This document shows, piece by piece, positions 41,542 through 51,284 of a DNA stretch of 64,000 nt. This stretch comes from Candidatus Saccharibacteria bacterium CG2_30_41_52. GTDB taxonomy: Bacteria; Patescibacteriota; Saccharimonadia; Saccharimonadales; Saccharimonadaceae. Every line of letters begins with the position of its first letter. Position 1 is the stretch's first letter. Where the stretch lies: contig MNZN01000001.1 in NCBI GenBank assembly GCA_001873625.1, forward strand, positions 62,001 to 126,000, written 5' to 3'. Position numbers and translations under genes: made by a program. The notes under the pieces are model-generated. The model was not told where the DNA came from, made no database searches, and saw only the letters and a list, made by a program, of their open reading frames with translations.

Positions 41542-41808
41542 ATGAGTCGCTCACTTAAAAAAGGACCATTCGTTGATTTCAAGCTTGCCAAGAAAGTGGC
41601 GGCGCTTGGACCAGACGATCGTACTATTATCAAGACATGGGCACGCGCTAGTACTATAAGTCCAGAAATGGTCGGCCGTACTATCGCTGTTCATAATGGA
41701 AAAATGCACATCCCTGTATTACTAACGGAAAATATGGTTGGACACAAACTCGGTGAGTTTAGCCCAACACGTAAGTTCCGTAAGCATGGTGGAAAGGATA
41801 ATAAATAA
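41542..41808 (+). CDS. rpsS: Ribosomal protein S19
   Basis: 88 residues; [15 protein letters not shown] and [40 protein letters not shown] are typical. Overlaps rplV by one base. Confidence 0.98.
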   Translation: MSRSLKKGPFVDFKLAKKVAALGPDDRTIIKTWARASTISPEMVGRTIAVHNGKMHIPVLLTENMVGHKLGEFSPTRKFRKHGGKDNK

Positions 41809-42206
41809 TGTCTGATTCATTAATTGTCCGTGCATATATCAAAGGTGTTGATCAAGCACCTCGCAAGGTTGCGCTTGTAGCAAGCCTAATCCGTGCCCGC
41901 AGCGTTGCTGATGCATTGGTTATCTTGACGCACGTTCCAAAGCGAGCAGCTAAACCCGTAATCGATGCAATCGAGAGCGCCAAAGCAAATGCTATCAACA
42001 ATCACGGCTTAGATGGTAAAACACTATTAATTTCTACTATTTCTGTCACAACTGGTGTCCGAATCAAACGATTCAAGCCAGCTAGCCGCGGTCGCGCATT
42101 ACCATTCGAGAAGAAAACCTCAAATATCCTAGTTGAATTAACTGGTGATGTTAAGCCAAAGAAGAAACCAGTGGCTAAAACCGCTGAGACAAAGGAGAGC
42201 AAGTAA
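41808..42206 (+). CDS. rplV: Ribosomal protein L22
   Basis: 132 residues. PRKVALVASLIRARSVADALVILTHVPKRAAKPV is the globular part; the tunnel loop reads RIKRFKPASRGRALPFEKKTSNI. A C-terminal lysine-rich tail is present. Overlaps rpsC by one base. Confidence 0.96.
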   Translation: MSDSLIVRAYIKGVDQAPRKVALVASLIRARSVADALVILTHVPKRAAKPVIDAIESAKANAINNHGLDGKTLLISTISVTTGVRIKRFKPASRGRALPFEKKTSNILVELTGDVKPKKKPVAKTAETKESK

Positions 42207-42835
42207 TGGGACAAAAAGTAAACCCAATTAGCTTCCGTCTTCAAGTTCACAAGAACTGGGATTCACGATGGTTTGCAAACAAACGAGATTTTGCAAAATG
42301 GCTAGCCGAAGATATTCACATTCGCGAAATCATCGAAAAGCGATTTGAAAGTCGTCCAACAATCAATCGTATCGAGATTGAACGTTCAGCAAACCTAATT
42401 ACTATTACTATTCATACTGCCAAAGCTGGTGTTGTGATTGGTCGTGGAGGTGCTGGTGTAACTGAACTGAAAGCTATGATTGAAAAAGTCGCAAGTCTAC
42501 CAACTCGATTAAACATCGAAGAAGTAAAACGACCAGAACTAGCAGCTAAATTAGTTGCTGAAAACATCGCAAGACAGCTAGAAAGACGTGTAAACTTCCG
42601 CCGAGCTATCAAAATGACAGCACAAAACACAATGGCCGCTGGAGCAAAGGGTGTTCGTATCCAAGTTGCAGGACGATTGAATAATGCTGAAATGGCTCGA
42701 CGCGAAAAAGTAATCGAAGGATCAGTACCATTACATACATTACGTGCTGACATTGATTACTACGGAGCTCGTGCTATGACCCCCGCTGGCGTTATCGGCG
42801 TAAAAGTATGGATTTACAAAGGCGAAAGGGCATAG
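42206..42835 (+). CDS. rpsC: Ribosomal protein S3
   Basis: 209 residues, MGQKVNPISFRL start, KH domain with VVIGRGGAGVTELK, and C-terminal domain ending AGVIGVKVWIYKGE. Confidence 0.98.
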   Translation: MGQKVNPISFRLQVHKNWDSRWFANKRDFAKWLAEDIHIREIIEKRFESRPTINRIEIERSANLITITIHTAKAGVVIGRGGAGVTELKAMIEKVASLPTRLNIEEVKRPELAAKLVAENIARQLERRVNFRRAIKMTAQNTMAAGAKGVRIQVAGRLNNAEMARREKVIEGSVPLHTLRADIDYYGARAMTPAGVIGVKVWIYKGERA

Positions 42836-42838
42836 ATT

Positions 42839-43252
42839 ATGTTATTACCAAAGAAAACTAAATACCGAAAAGTTCGCAAAGGCAAAAACAACGGAATTGC
42901 ATCACGCGGTCAGTACGTTGCTTTTGGTGACTACGGTCTACAATCACAAGAAAACGAACGAATTACCGGTCGTCAGATCGAGGCGGCTCGCCAAGCAATG
43001 ACTCACCATATCGACCGTACTGGAAAAATCTGGATCCGCATCTTCCCACACATTCCTGTTACGCGTAAGCCATTGGATGTTAAAATGGGCAGCGGCAAAG
43101 GAAACCCAGAATTTTTTGTCGCAAAAGTAAAAGCAGGAACAATTTTGTTTGAAATGAAGGGTGTTAATGAATCTGTTGCACGCGAAGCAATGCGTCTAGC
43201 AGGTCATAAACTCCCCGTCATGACTAAATTTGTTATAAGGGAGCAGATCTAA
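42839..43252 (+). CDS. rplP: Ribosomal protein L16
   Basis: 137 residues; [24 protein letters not shown] and [38 protein letters not shown]. Overlaps rpmC by one base. Confidence 0.97.
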   Translation: MLLPKKTKYRKVRKGKNNGIASRGQYVAFGDYGLQSQENERITGRQIEAARQAMTHHIDRTGKIWIRIFPHIPVTRKPLDVKMGSGKGNPEFFVAKVKAGTILFEMKGVNESVAREAMRLAGHKLPVMTKFVIREQI

Positions 43253-43488
43253 TGGCTACTATGAAAAAAACAACTAAGGTCGCTAAAGTAGCAACCGAAG
43301 TTATGTCAGCAGATCAGCTTAGTACGAACCTTACAACAAAGGTATCTGAATATATTGCAGCAAAACGCGGACACAAGCTTGGTGAATTAACCAATCCTCG
43401 TGTTATCAGAAATATACGTAAAGAAATAGCTCGCCTTCACACTGCCATCCGAGCAGCTGAGATTGCAAGCGCAAAGGAGAGTAAATAA
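43252..43488 (+). CDS. rpmC: Ribosomal protein L29
   Basis: 78 residues with an N-terminal extension ([23 protein letters not shown]) before the two-helix L29 core (GELTNPRVIRNIRKEIARLHTAIR). Position between rplP and rpsQ is standard. Confidence 0.93.
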   Translation: MATMKKTTKVAKVATEVMSADQLSTNLTTKVSEYIAAKRGHKLGELTNPRVIRNIRKEIARLHTAIRAAEIASAKESK

Positions 43489-43489
43489 T

Positions 43490-43774
43490 ATGGCCAAGAC
43501 ATTGACCGGTATCGTTACGTCGGACGTAGCGGATAAAACTATCACCGTCACTGTTACTAGTCGTGAAACGCATCCTATTTATGGTAAGCAGTACACTGTA
43601 AACCGCAAGTACGCCGCACACGATGAAGCTAACATGGCAAAAATTGGTGACAAAGTTACCATTTCAGAATGCCGACCCATTTCAAAACGCAAAACCTTCA
43701 CACTTGACGCAATTGTCGAGAAGTCACGCGGCTCAATCGAGCTTAAAGATGAAGTGTTGGCGGTAGAGGCTTAA
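43490..43774 (+). CDS. rpsQ: Ribosomal protein S17
   Basis: 94 residues from ATG 43490, one base after the rpmC stop (the ORF-track start at 43463 lies inside rpmC). [33 protein letters not shown] is the S17 OB fold. Confidence 0.96.
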   Translation: MAKTLTGIVTSDVADKTITVTVTSRETHPIYGKQYTVNRKYAAHDEANMAKIGDKVTISECRPISKRKTFTLDAIVEKSRGSIELKDEVLAVEA

Positions 43775-43776
43775 TT

Positions 43777-44145
43777 ATGATACAACAAGAATCCCGTCTA
43801 AAAGTCTGCGATAACTCTGGAGCCAAAGAAATTCTTTGTATCCGAGTTCTTGGTGGTACTAAAAAACGTTACGCACGCGTTGGTGATATGATTGTCGCTA
43901 CTGTTAAAGTTGCTTCAACAACTGGTGTTGTCAAACGCAAATCAGTTGTTAAAGCTATTGTTGTACGTACTCGTGACCAAATCCAACGCAAAGATGGCTC
44001 AACTATTGTCTTTGATGACAATGCTGCAGTTATCGTTGCTGATGACAAAACCCTAAAAGGTACACGCGTCTTTGGACCCGTACCTCGCGAACTACGTGAC
44101 CTTGGTTTTGCCAAGATCATCAGCTTAGCACCGGAGGTACTATAA
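43777..44145 (+). CDS. rplN: Ribosomal protein L14
   Basis: 122 residues; [33 protein letters not shown] and [25 protein letters not shown]. Typical and complete. Confidence 0.98.
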   Translation: MIQQESRLKVCDNSGAKEILCIRVLGGTKKRYARVGDMIVATVKVASTTGVVKRKSVVKAIVVRTRDQIQRKDGSTIVFDDNAAVIVADDKTLKGTRVFGPVPRELRDLGFAKIISLAPEVL

Positions 44146-44146
44146 T

Positions 44147-44476
44147 ATGGCAACTATCAAACGAATTATCAAAGGTGACACTGTAAAGATTATCAGCGGT
44201 GCAAATAAAGGCGTAACTGGTAAAGTTCTACAAGTGTTAGCAAAGAAAAAAGCGATTCTAGTTGAAGGTGTTGGCAGCATTCACCGCCATCTCAAACCAT
44301 CTCAGCAAAACCCACGTGGTGGCAGTAAAGACATTCATGTCGCTACCAGCCTACACAAGGTTGCGCTAGTAGTTGACGAAAAATCAGCTAAAACTAGTCG
44401 AGTTGGTCTAATTAAAAATGCTGACGGTGGAACTACACGAGTTGCCCGACAGATTAAAAATAAGGAGATAAAGTAA
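44147..44476 (+). CDS. rplX: Ribosomal protein L24
   Basis: 109 residues; KOW motif GDTVKIISGANKGVTGKVLQVL, then RHLKPSQQNPRGGSKDIHV. Overlaps rplE by one base. Confidence 0.97.
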   Translation: MATIKRIIKGDTVKIISGANKGVTGKVLQVLAKKKAILVEGVGSIHRHLKPSQQNPRGGSKDIHVATSLHKVALVVDEKSAKTSRVGLIKNADGGTTRVARQIKNKEIK

Positions 44477-45066
44477 TGGTTAAAACTGCTTCAACGCTAA
44501 CACCCGCTACTCCTCGCCTGAAAGCCTTGTACCAAAGTACAATCGTCAAGGAACTACAAGCCGAATTGAACTTGAAAAACGTTCATCAAGTACCAAAGTT
44601 TGAAAAAATTGTAGTAAGCGTAGGAATTGGCAAAAACAAAGACGACAAACGTTATTACGAAACTGTCAAAAACACACTTGTTAAGATTACAGGTCAAGCA
44701 CCAGTCGATCGTATGGCTAAAAAATCAATTGCAACCTTTAAAATTCGTGCAGGTTTGAACCGAATTGGTATCAACGTTACACTACGCGGTGCCAGAATGT
44801 ATGAATTTTTGGATCGCCTTGTCAACGTATCACTACCACGTGTTCGTGACTTTCACGGTGTAAATCCAAAGGCTTTTGACAAACAAGGTAACTACAATAT
44901 GGGTATTGTTGAACAATCTATCTTTCCAGAACTAACATTCGAAGAAACACAGATTTTACACGGACTACAAGTTACTTTCGTAATATCAGGCGGCAATTCA
45001 ACATATAGCCGTGCTTTACTTGAAAAATTTGGTATACCTTTCGAAAAAACTGGAGGCAAACGATAA
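44476..45066 (+). CDS. rplE: Ribosomal protein L5
   Basis: 196 residues; [65 protein letters not shown] and [19 protein letters not shown]. Overlaps rpsN by one base. Confidence 0.98.
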   Translation: MVKTASTLTPATPRLKALYQSTIVKELQAELNLKNVHQVPKFEKIVVSVGIGKNKDDKRYYETVKNTLVKITGQAPVDRMAKKSIATFKIRAGLNRIGINVTLRGARMYEFLDRLVNVSLPRVRDFHGVNPKAFDKQGNYNMGIVEQSIFPELTFEETQILHGLQVTFVISGGNSTYSRALLEKFGIPFEKTGGKR

Positions 45067-45335
45067 TGGCTAAGAAATCTTCAATAGCTCGCGATGAAAA
45101 ACGCAAGAAAATGATTGTTAAATATGCCGCAAAACGTGCCGAACTAAAGGAATTAGGTGATCAAGAGGGATTGGCAATGTTGCCACTTAACAGTTCTCCA
45201 ACTCGTTGGAAGAACCGCGATGTCCTTCATGGCCGTCCACGTGCCTTTATGCGCCGTTTTGGTCTAAACCGTATTAACTTCCGCGAAAAAGCCTCAAAAG
45301 GCGAAATTCCCGGCGTAACAAAGAGTAGTTGGTAG
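45066..45335 (+). CDS. rpsN: Ribosomal protein S14 (zinc-free type)
   Basis: 89 residues, the long cysteine-less form; the CxxC pairs of the short zinc form are absent. [51 protein letters not shown] is the conserved C terminus. Confidence 0.96.
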   Translation: MAKKSSIARDEKRKKMIVKYAAKRAELKELGDQEGLAMLPLNSSPTRWKNRDVLHGRPRAFMRRFGLNRINFREKASKGEIPGVTKSSW

Positions 45336-45347
45336 GAAAGGAAATAT

Positions 45348-45749
45348 ATGTCTTTACAATCTACAGATCCAATCGCTGACCTACTAACTCGCATCCGTAA
45401 CGCAGTTATGGTTGGCAAAACTGAAATCCGCGTTCCTGCAAGTAAATTAAAACTTACTGTTGCTAAGGAACTTAAAAAAGCTAGCTACTTGGCTGATGTC
45501 AAAGTAGAAAGTGGCAAACCACGCGACACTATGGTTATCACAATCAACAAACCAGGCGAAAACGCAACAATTACCGAGATCATCCGACTATCTAAACCAG
45601 GACGACGCGTGTACGTAGGTGCAGCTGAAATCCCACGTGTTAAAAATGGTCGTGGAATGGTACTTGTTAGCACAAGTAAAGGTGTAATTTCAGGCCAAGC
45701 CGCTGTTAAAGCGCGACTAGGTGGTGAATTACTGCTTAAGGTCTATTAA
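45348..45749 (+). CDS. rpsH: Ribosomal protein S8
   Basis: 133 residues; DPIADLLTRIRNAVMVGKTEI and the C-terminal GRGMVLVSTSKGVISGQAAVKARLGGELLLKVY. AAAGGA before the start. Confidence 0.98.
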   Translation: MSLQSTDPIADLLTRIRNAVMVGKTEIRVPASKLKLTVAKELKKASYLADVKVESGKPRDTMVITINKPGENATITEIIRLSKPGRRVYVGAAEIPRVKNGRGMVLVSTSKGVISGQAAVKARLGGELLLKVY

Positions 45750-45764
45750 TAAAGGAGAATAATT

Positions 45765-46298
45765 ATGAGTCGAATCGGAAAACTACCAATTGACGTACCC
45801 GCAGGCGTGACAATCACGGTTGACTCAGATGTTGTTACCGTCAAAGGGCCAAAAGGCCAATTGACCGTACCTCACCTGAGCGATGTGACTGTTGCCCTAG
45901 AAGGCACACAAGCTATCGTTACTCGTAAGGACGATGAATTTATTGCAAAAGCACAACATGGTTTGCAACGAGCATTACTAAATAACGCTGTTATCGGTGT
46001 TACAAAAGGCTATGAAAAGAAGCTAGAAGTAAACGGTGTCGGTTATCGTGTAAACGGTGGCGGTCAAAAAATTGAAATGCTACTAGGATTTTCACACCCA
46101 GTTAATTATGAAGCACAAGCAGGCGTATCACTTGCTGTCGACAAGATGACCATTACGGTATCTGGTATCGACAAACAAGCTGTAGGTCAAACTGCTGCTG
46201 AAATTCGTTCAATCAAGAAACCTGAACCTTACAAAGGTAAGGGTATTAAATATGCTGACGAAGTATTACGCCACAAGGCTGGAAAGGCTGGTAAATAA
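45765..46298 (+). CDS. rplF: Ribosomal protein L6
   Basis: 177 residues; MSRIGKLPIDVPAGVTI and EPYKGKGIKYADEVLRHKAGKAGK. AAAGGAG before the start. One base separates it from rplR. Confidence 0.98.
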   Translation: MSRIGKLPIDVPAGVTITVDSDVVTVKGPKGQLTVPHLSDVTVALEGTQAIVTRKDDEFIAKAQHGLQRALLNNAVIGVTKGYEKKLEVNGVGYRVNGGGQKIEMLLGFSHPVNYEAQAGVSLAVDKMTITVSGIDKQAVGQTAAEIRSIKKPEPYKGKGIKYADEVLRHKAGKAGK

Positions 46299-46299
46299 T

Positions 46300-46653
46300 A
46301 TGTCTAACCTTACTCAAAAACTAGTAAACCTTAAACTACGTAAAAATCGTATCCGTTCTAAGGTTTCTGGAACAGCTGAACGACCACGCTTAAGCGTATC
46401 AATCAGCAATAAACATGTTAGTGCTCAGATCATTGACGATGTAAAGCAAGTAACGCTAGCAGCTTCAACTACTGTTGGAACAAAGCAAACTGGTTCAATT
46501 ACTGAACAAGCTATTTTTATCGGTACAGATATTGCTAAAAAAGCTAAAAAAGCAAAAATTAACTCAGTAGTATTCGACCGCAATGGCCGACTATATGCTG
46601 GACGATTGAGTGCATTTGCAGAAGCTGCACGCAAGGAAGGTTTAGGATTCTAA
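46300..46653 (+). CDS. rplR: Ribosomal protein L18
   Basis: 117 residues from ATG 46300; the ORF-track start at 46252 lies inside rplF. LRKNRIRSKVSGTAERPRLSVSISNKHVSAQIID and VVFDRNGRLYAGRLSAFAEAARKEGLGF are the 5S-binding core. Confidence 0.96.
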   Translation: MSNLTQKLVNLKLRKNRIRSKVSGTAERPRLSVSISNKHVSAQIIDDVKQVTLAASTTVGTKQTGSITEQAIFIGTDIAKKAKKAKINSVVFDRNGRLYAGRLSAFAEAARKEGLGF

Positions 46654-46655
46654 TC

Positions 46656-47234
46656 ATGGCAGAAGCTATTACAAAGACTACAACTGACTCACGCGCACCA
46701 CGTCAAAATGGTAGTCGCCGCGAGCAAATGCCAGCCGAACCAAAACAATACGAAGAAGTAGTTATCAATATCGATCGCGTTTCTCGCGTCGTAAAAGGTG
46801 GTCGCCGCTTCCGCTTTAAAGCTTTAGTTGTTGTTGGTGATGGTAAGAACAAAGTTGGTATCGGTGTCGCTAAAGGTGCCGATGTTCAAGCAGCTATTGC
46901 AAAAGCAACAGAAGTAGCTAAAAAGCACATCGTTGTTATTGCAATCGACAAAACAACAATCCCTCACGATACAGAAGTCCGATTCACTGGTGCTCAAGTT
47001 ATGTTGAAGCCAGCAGCTCCGGGTACTGGTATTATTGCTGGTGGTGTAGTTCGATCTGTTATCGCTGTAACTGGTATTAAAAACCTATTGTCAAAATCAC
47101 TAGGATCAACAAACAAAGTAAACATTGCTTATGCAACTGTTGAAGCTTTGAAGAGCTTAGTTCCAAAAGACGAATGGTTGAATGCTTCAAAGAAAACTGC
47201 TAAAAAAGTAGTTGCAACTGAGGAGACAAAATAA
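46656..47234 (+). CDS. rpsE: Ribosomal protein S5
   Basis: 192 residues. YEEVVINIDRVSRVVKGGRRFRFKALVVVGDGKNKVGIG and GTGIIAGGVVRSVIAVTGIKNLLSKSLGSTNKVN. The gene that usually follows, rpmD (L30), is absent; rplO begins at the stop. Confidence 0.98.
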   Translation: MAEAITKTTTDSRAPRQNGSRREQMPAEPKQYEEVVINIDRVSRVVKGGRRFRFKALVVVGDGKNKVGIGVAKGADVQAAIAKATEVAKKHIVVIAIDKTTIPHDTEVRFTGAQVMLKPAAPGTGIIAGGVVRSVIAVTGIKNLLSKSLGSTNKVNIAYATVEALKSLVPKDEWLNASKKTAKKVVATEETK

Positions 47235-47713
47235 TGAAATATCATGAACTACAAGTTACGGCCAACAAATGCATCAAACGCGTTGGTCGTGGTATCGCAT
47301 CTGGTCAAGGTAAAACTGCCGGACGTGGTACAAAAGGTCAAAAAGCTCGTACAGGTAAGAAATTACGTCCAATGTTTGCTGGTGGATCAGGTTCATTAGC
47401 TCGACGTACGCCAAAGGTAAAGGGCTTTAAATCCCTACGAACACCTGCTCAGGTTGTGTATCTTGATCACCTAAACGTGTTCAAGGGCAAAACTGCTGAC
47501 AATTTCACACTATTTAGTGCTGGCCTAATTTCTACACCTTATCAGGCTGTAAAAGTTATCCTACGCGGTGAATTAACCGAGAGCGTCAAGTTGCATGTTT
47601 CAAGCGCAAGCAAAAGCGTAAAAGCAGCTGTAACAAAAGCTGGTGGAACTTTTGTCAAAACTGCGGTACCATTGAACAAGAGTACAAAGACAACCGAAAC
47701 TACTGAAAAGTAA
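47234..47713 (+). CDS. rplO: Ribosomal protein L15
   Basis: 159 residues; KRVGRGIASGQGKTAGRGTKGQKAR is the L15 signature. Directly fused in order to rpsE without L30 between, as in CPR genomes. Confidence 0.96.
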   Translation: MKYHELQVTANKCIKRVGRGIASGQGKTAGRGTKGQKARTGKKLRPMFAGGSGSLARRTPKVKGFKSLRTPAQVVYLDHLNVFKGKTADNFTLFSAGLISTPYQAVKVILRGELTESVKLHVSSASKSVKAAVTKAGGTFVKTAVPLNKSTKTTETTEK

Positions 47714-47714
47714 A

Positions 47715-47783
47715 TATTGTTGCACTTTCCATGGCATCATTCGATACCATTCGGGTCAATCGATGCCATGTGGAGTAGCAATA
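47715..47783 (+). promoter_or_regulatory. Large hairpin between rplO and secY
   Basis: CCATGGCATC (47729-47738) pairs with GATGCCATG (47762-47770), with further pairing outward (TTGC...GCAA). There is no U tract, so it is not a plain terminator; it may protect or regulate the secY part of the transcript. Confidence 0.5.
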
Positions 47784-47822
47784 AGCACCTGATAGACAAG
47801 GGTAAGAGAGGGTAAACGATCA

Positions 47823-49235
47823 ATGAATTGGAAAACAATTTTTAAATCATTAAAGAATCGCGATATGTTAAAGCGAATTCTTATTTTGCTAGGCATTATT
47901 GTCGCTTATCGATTTTTGGCACACGTTCCTGTGCCGTTGGCAGCCCCAACTCAGTTAAAAGAGGTTATTAGTAGTGTTATTAATGGATCAGATTTTGGTG
48001 GATTTTTAAACCTGCTATCTGGTGGCGCATTGACTAGCTTTTCTATCGTGCTAGTTGGCATGAGCCCGTTCATTACGTCGTCTATTATTACTCAGTTGTT
48101 GACCAAAGCTATTCCAAAACTTGAAGAACTACACAAGGACGGCGAATCAGGTCGCCGCAAGATTAATCAGTGGACTCGTATGATTAGCGTGCCACTTGCT
48201 ATCATCCAATCTGTTGCGTTTATCTATATTCTTCGTCAGACAGTTTTATCTGGCAATACGACAGTTCTATCTAACGCAACACCTATCGAGTGGGTTGTAG
48301 CTGTTGTCGCCATGAGCGCCGGTTCAATACTATTGATGTGGCTAGGTGAGTTAATGACTGAACAAGGTGTTGGTAATGGTATTTCGTTAATAATCTTTGC
48401 TGGTATCGTCAGCCAATTACCAACAACATTAGCTACAATCGGTACATCATTATTTGATACATCAACTGGATCATTGAGCGTATTCGGTTGGTTTACATTA
48501 CCAGTCAATCCGTTATCATTTTGGGTTGCTGTTGCACTCGCAACCGTTTCATTACTAGTGTTATATTTGTTGGTTAAAGTCAACGAAGCCCAAAGGGTTA
48601 TTACAATTAATTATGCAAAACGCGTTCAAGGTAATACAAATTACGGTGGCGTCAAAAGCATTCTGCCTGTTAAATTAATCGCTGCAAACGTTATTCCAAT
48701 CATCTTTGCAGTCGCATTCTTGTCACTACCTGCCTTTATAGGACAATTACTAAAGGCTACTGGCAACGCCGGTTATCTGGATATTGCTAATAATCTAATA
48801 CTTTGGTTCCAATCACCAAGCCCAGGAGCATTCACTGGATCAACTATACAGGCATTTATTTATCCTGCTGCGTACTTTATCCTTGTAATTGCGTTTACGT
48901 ATTTTTACACTGGTATCATATTTAACTCAAATGAAATTGCTGAAAACCTACAAAAACAAGGTGGTTTTATTGAAGGCATTCGTCCGGGCATTCAAACCGA
49001 GAAATATCTAACTCGAACTGTAAACCGTTTAACGTTGTTTGGATCATTGACACTTGGTATTATTGCAGTCTTACCTTTCATAGGTGAATATCTGATGTAC
49101 GCTGTAGCTGGCGTTACGGGCAGCAAGCTATCAATCGGCGGTACTGGACTTTTGATCGTGGTATCAGTCGCACTTGAATCGCTACGCCAAATCAACTCAC
49201 GTGCTTTGATGATTACTTACGACGACTACAAGTAG
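47823..49235 (+). CDS. secY: Preprotein translocase subunit SecY
   Basis: 470 residues with ten predicted membrane helices. ILLGIIVAYRFLAHVPVPL is TM1, GGALTSFSIVLVGMSPFITSSIITQLLT is the plug/TM2 region, and the cytosolic loop EGIRPGIQTEKYLTRTVNRLTL is typical. Forms the protein-conducting channel. adk and map, which often follow secY, are absent. Confidence 0.97.
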   Translation: MNWKTIFKSLKNRDMLKRILILLGIIVAYRFLAHVPVPLAAPTQLKEVISSVINGSDFGGFLNLLSGGALTSFSIVLVGMSPFITSSIITQLLTKAIPKLEELHKDGESGRRKINQWTRMISVPLAIIQSVAFIYILRQTVLSGNTTVLSNATPIEWVVAVVAMSAGSILLMWLGELMTEQGVGNGISLIIFAGIVSQLPTTLATIGTSLFDTSTGSLSVFGWFTLPVNPLSFWVAVALATVSLLVLYLLVKVNEAQRVITINYAKRVQGNTNYGGVKSILPVKLIAANVIPIIFAVAFLSLPAFIGQLLKATGNAGYLDIANNLILWFQSPSPGAFTGSTIQAFIYPAAYFILVIAFTYFYTGIIFNSNEIAENLQKQGGFIEGIRPGIQTEKYLTRTVNRLTLFGSLTLGIIAVLPFIGEYLMYAVAGVTGSKLSIGGTGLLIVVSVALESLRQINSRALMITYDDYK

Positions 49236-49324
49236 TAGTTAGTAGGTTATATATAGTAGTAAAGCCAATTGCGGCTCCCTTTAATTTTTTCTACTAAATA
49301 CCATCTACTACCTACTATCTACTA
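49234..49324. repeat. TAGTAG/CTACTA repeat pair after secY
   Basis: TAGTAGTTAGTAGG (49234) and CTACTAAATACCATCTACTA (49290) flank AAAGCCAATTGCGGCTCCCTTT, a weak terminator-like hairpin. Same arrangement as after rpoC and rpmG. Confidence 0.6.
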
Positions 49325-49326
49325 AT

Positions 49327-49356
49327 TTGACATTCGTTAAATAATTGCGATATAAT
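49327..49356 (+). promoter_or_regulatory. Upstream promoter of the infA operon
   Basis: TTGACA, 18-base spacer, TATAAT (49351-49356). A hairpin AACGCT...AGCGTT follows in the leader. Confidence 0.8.
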
Positions 49357-49413
49357 GAAGACATCAAACAACGCTGGTATCGAAATCTAGCGTTAATTCC
49401 ATGTATTTTACCC

Positions 49414-49442
49414 TTTACGCCACCACCTCTATGGTGTATAAT
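49414..49442 (+). promoter_or_regulatory. Second infA promoter
   Basis: TTTACG, 17-base spacer, TATAAT (49437-49442), 15 bases before ATG. Confidence 0.6.
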
Positions 49443-49457
49443 CGTATATTGTAACCT

Positions 49458-49682
49458 ATGACTAGTCAAAAAGAAGTAATTAAATTGCAGGGGAAGGTGG
49501 TGGAATCACTACCTAATACTCAATTTAAGGTAGAACTTGAGAATGGCCATAGTATAATCGCCCACATTTCAGGTAAAATGCGCAAGCACTATATCCGACT
49601 TGTACCAGGCGATAAGGTGGAAGTTGAGTTGACCCCTTACGATCTAAGTAAGGGAAGAATCACCTTCCGTTTAAAGGATTAA
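49458..49682 (+). CDS. infA: Translation initiation factor IF-1
   Basis: 74 residues, S1-like OB fold: [63 protein letters not shown]. Binds the 30S A site. First gene of the infA-rpmJ-rpsM-rpsK-rpsD-rpoA-rplQ operon. Confidence 0.98.
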   Translation: MTSQKEVIKLQGKVVESLPNTQFKVELENGHSIIAHISGKMRKHYIRLVPGDKVEVELTPYDLSKGRITFRLKD

Positions 49683-49708
49683 CGTAATAACAGGAGTTTT
49701 GAACGCTT

Positions 49709-49825
49709 ATGAAGGTTCGCGCAAGTGTCAAAAAAATTAGTCCTGATGATCAGCTAGTTCGCCGAAAAGGTGTCCTGCGAATCATCAACAAGAAAAAACC
49801 TAAAAATAAGCAAAGGCAGGGTTAA
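49709..49825 (+). CDS. rpmJ: Ribosomal protein L36 (zinc-free form), missed by the ORF track
   Basis: 38 residues ([20 protein letters not shown]... ending KQRQG), in the standard place between infA and rpsM. The three cysteines and one histidine that hold zinc in most L36 proteins are replaced (ISPDDQ for ICRNCK; IINKKKP for ICSDPRH), so this is a zinc-free form. Stop TAA at 49823-49825, two bases before rpsM. Confidence 0.95.
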   Translation: MKVRASVKKISPDDQLVRRKGVLRIINKKKPKNKQRQG

Positions 49826-49827
49826 GC

Positions 49828-50214
49828 ATGGCTCGAATTTCTGGGGTAACAATCCCATCAGAAAAGCAAGTTCAGATCGCTTTGACGTATATATACGGCA
49901 TCGGTCCAAAATTTGCGTCGGACATCCTTGCGGCGGCTAAAGTTGAGCCGACCACTCGGGTGAAGGATCTCACCGAGGCTGAAGAACAACGTCTACGTGA
50001 TGTAATCGATACCGAATACACCGTAGAAGGCGACTTACAGCGTCAAGTAACAAATAATATTAAACGCTTGAAAGATGTGGCTTCTTACCGTGGTCTACGT
50101 CATAAAGCGGGCCTTCCAGTACGTGGTCAACGAACTCGCACAAATGCCAAAACTCGCAAGGGTAAAGGTGTAGCAGTTGGTGGAACACAAAAGAAGGCAG
50201 CAACTAAGACTTAG
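49828..50214 (+). CDS. rpsM: Ribosomal protein S13
   Basis: 128 residues; [30 protein letters not shown], helix-turn-helix region and C-terminal [25 protein letters not shown] tail that reaches the P-site tRNA. Confidence 0.98.
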   Translation: MARISGVTIPSEKQVQIALTYIYGIGPKFASDILAAAKVEPTTRVKDLTEAEEQRLRDVIDTEYTVEGDLQRQVTNNIKRLKDVASYRGLRHKAGLPVRGQRTRTNAKTRKGKGVAVGGTQKKAATKT

Positions 50215-50228
50215 AAAGGAATTAGATT

Positions 50229-50636
50229 ATGGCAGAGGCAATTACAACAACCGTCAAAGCGACAGCAAAGAAAAAGCAACGCCGATCAGTTCCAGCTGGT
50301 CAGTTGCACGTTCAAGCTACATTCAATAATACAATCGTTTCATTTACCGACAAAAAAGGTAATGTTCTAACTACATCAAGCGCCGGTGCAACTGGATTCC
50401 GTGGCAGCAAAAAGGGTACAGCATACGCCTCCCAAGTTGCAGCCGAAAAAGTTGCCGAAATAGCTAAAAGCCAATTCGGTGTTCAATCAGTTGATGTATT
50501 CATCAAAGGCGTAGGCCTTGGACGTGATGCAGCAATCCGAGCTATGGGTAGCTTTAATATTACTGTTGATAGCATTCAGGATGTAACAGGAATACCACAC
50601 GGTGGTGTTCGTCCACGCAAAGCGAGAAGGGCTTAA
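50229..50636 (+). CDS. rpsK: Ribosomal protein S11
   Basis: 135 residues; HVQATFNNTIVSFTDKKGNVLTTSSAGATGFRGSKKGT and C-terminal DVTGIPHGGVRPRKARR. Confidence 0.98.
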   Translation: MAEAITTTVKATAKKKQRRSVPAGQLHVQATFNNTIVSFTDKKGNVLTTSSAGATGFRGSKKGTAYASQVAAEKVAEIAKSQFGVQSVDVFIKGVGLGRDAAIRAMGSFNITVDSIQDVTGIPHGGVRPRKARRA

Positions 50637-50639
50637 CAA

Positions 50640-51266
50640 ATGGCACGAGATATTTCTCCTATCGTTAAACAAAGCCGACGTGAGGGCTACGCTCTTCACC
50701 CTAAGGCTCATAAAGTTATGGCCAAAAAGACTGGTATCCCAGGTCAACATGCAAATGGCCGACCCGGTAAACCAAGTCTATATTTGACACAACTTCGTGA
50801 AAAACAAAAAGTACGCCGTACTTACGGACTACTTGAAAAACAATTCTCAAGATTGATTGACGAAGCTACTAGAACAGCCGGACAAGGTGAACTTCCAGGT
50901 GAAGTTTTGCTACAGTTCCTAGAACGCCGCATTGATAACGCAGTTTACCGTGCTGGTTTTGCAACTAGCCGACGTGCTGCTCGTCAACTTGTTGGACATG
51001 GACACTTTATGCTAAACGGCCGACGCGTCGACATTCCTTCAATTCGTTTGAAGGCTGGTGACGAATTGGTAGTTCGACCAAAAAGCGTTAAGTCTGGTTA
51101 CTTTAGTCAAATCGACGAAGTAGTCAAGAATTCTATTCAAGAACCTCTAAGCTGGCTAAGAAGCGACGACAAAAAGCTAACCATTTCTATAACTGGTTTG
51201 CCAACTCGCGCCGAAGCCGAAGCAGATATCAAAGAACAGCTAATCGTTGAGTATTACTCACGTTAA
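50640..51266 (+). CDS. rpsD: Ribosomal protein S4 (zinc-free form)
   Basis: 208 residues. The N-terminal region of zinc-type S4, with four cysteines, appears here as SRREGYALHPKAHKVMAKKTGIPGQH without any. S4 RNA-binding domain RRIDNAVYRAGFATSRRAARQLVGHGHFMLNGRRVDIPS is intact. Confidence 0.97.
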   Translation: MARDISPIVKQSRREGYALHPKAHKVMAKKTGIPGQHANGRPGKPSLYLTQLREKQKVRRTYGLLEKQFSRLIDEATRTAGQGELPGEVLLQFLERRIDNAVYRAGFATSRRAARQLVGHGHFMLNGRRVDIPSIRLKAGDELVVRPKSVKSGYFSQIDEVVKNSIQEPLSWLRSDDKKLTISITGLPTRAEAEADIKEQLIVEYYSR

Positions 51267-51284
51267 AGGGTAAGGAGCCTAACT

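Noticed and set aside
43463-43489. Upstream start of rpsQ
   Set aside because: The extension MQAQRRVNN lies within rpmC; ATG 43490 gives a normal S17.
46252-46299. Upstream start of rplR
   Set aside because: The extension lies within rplF; ATG 46300 follows the rplF stop by one base as elsewhere in the operon.
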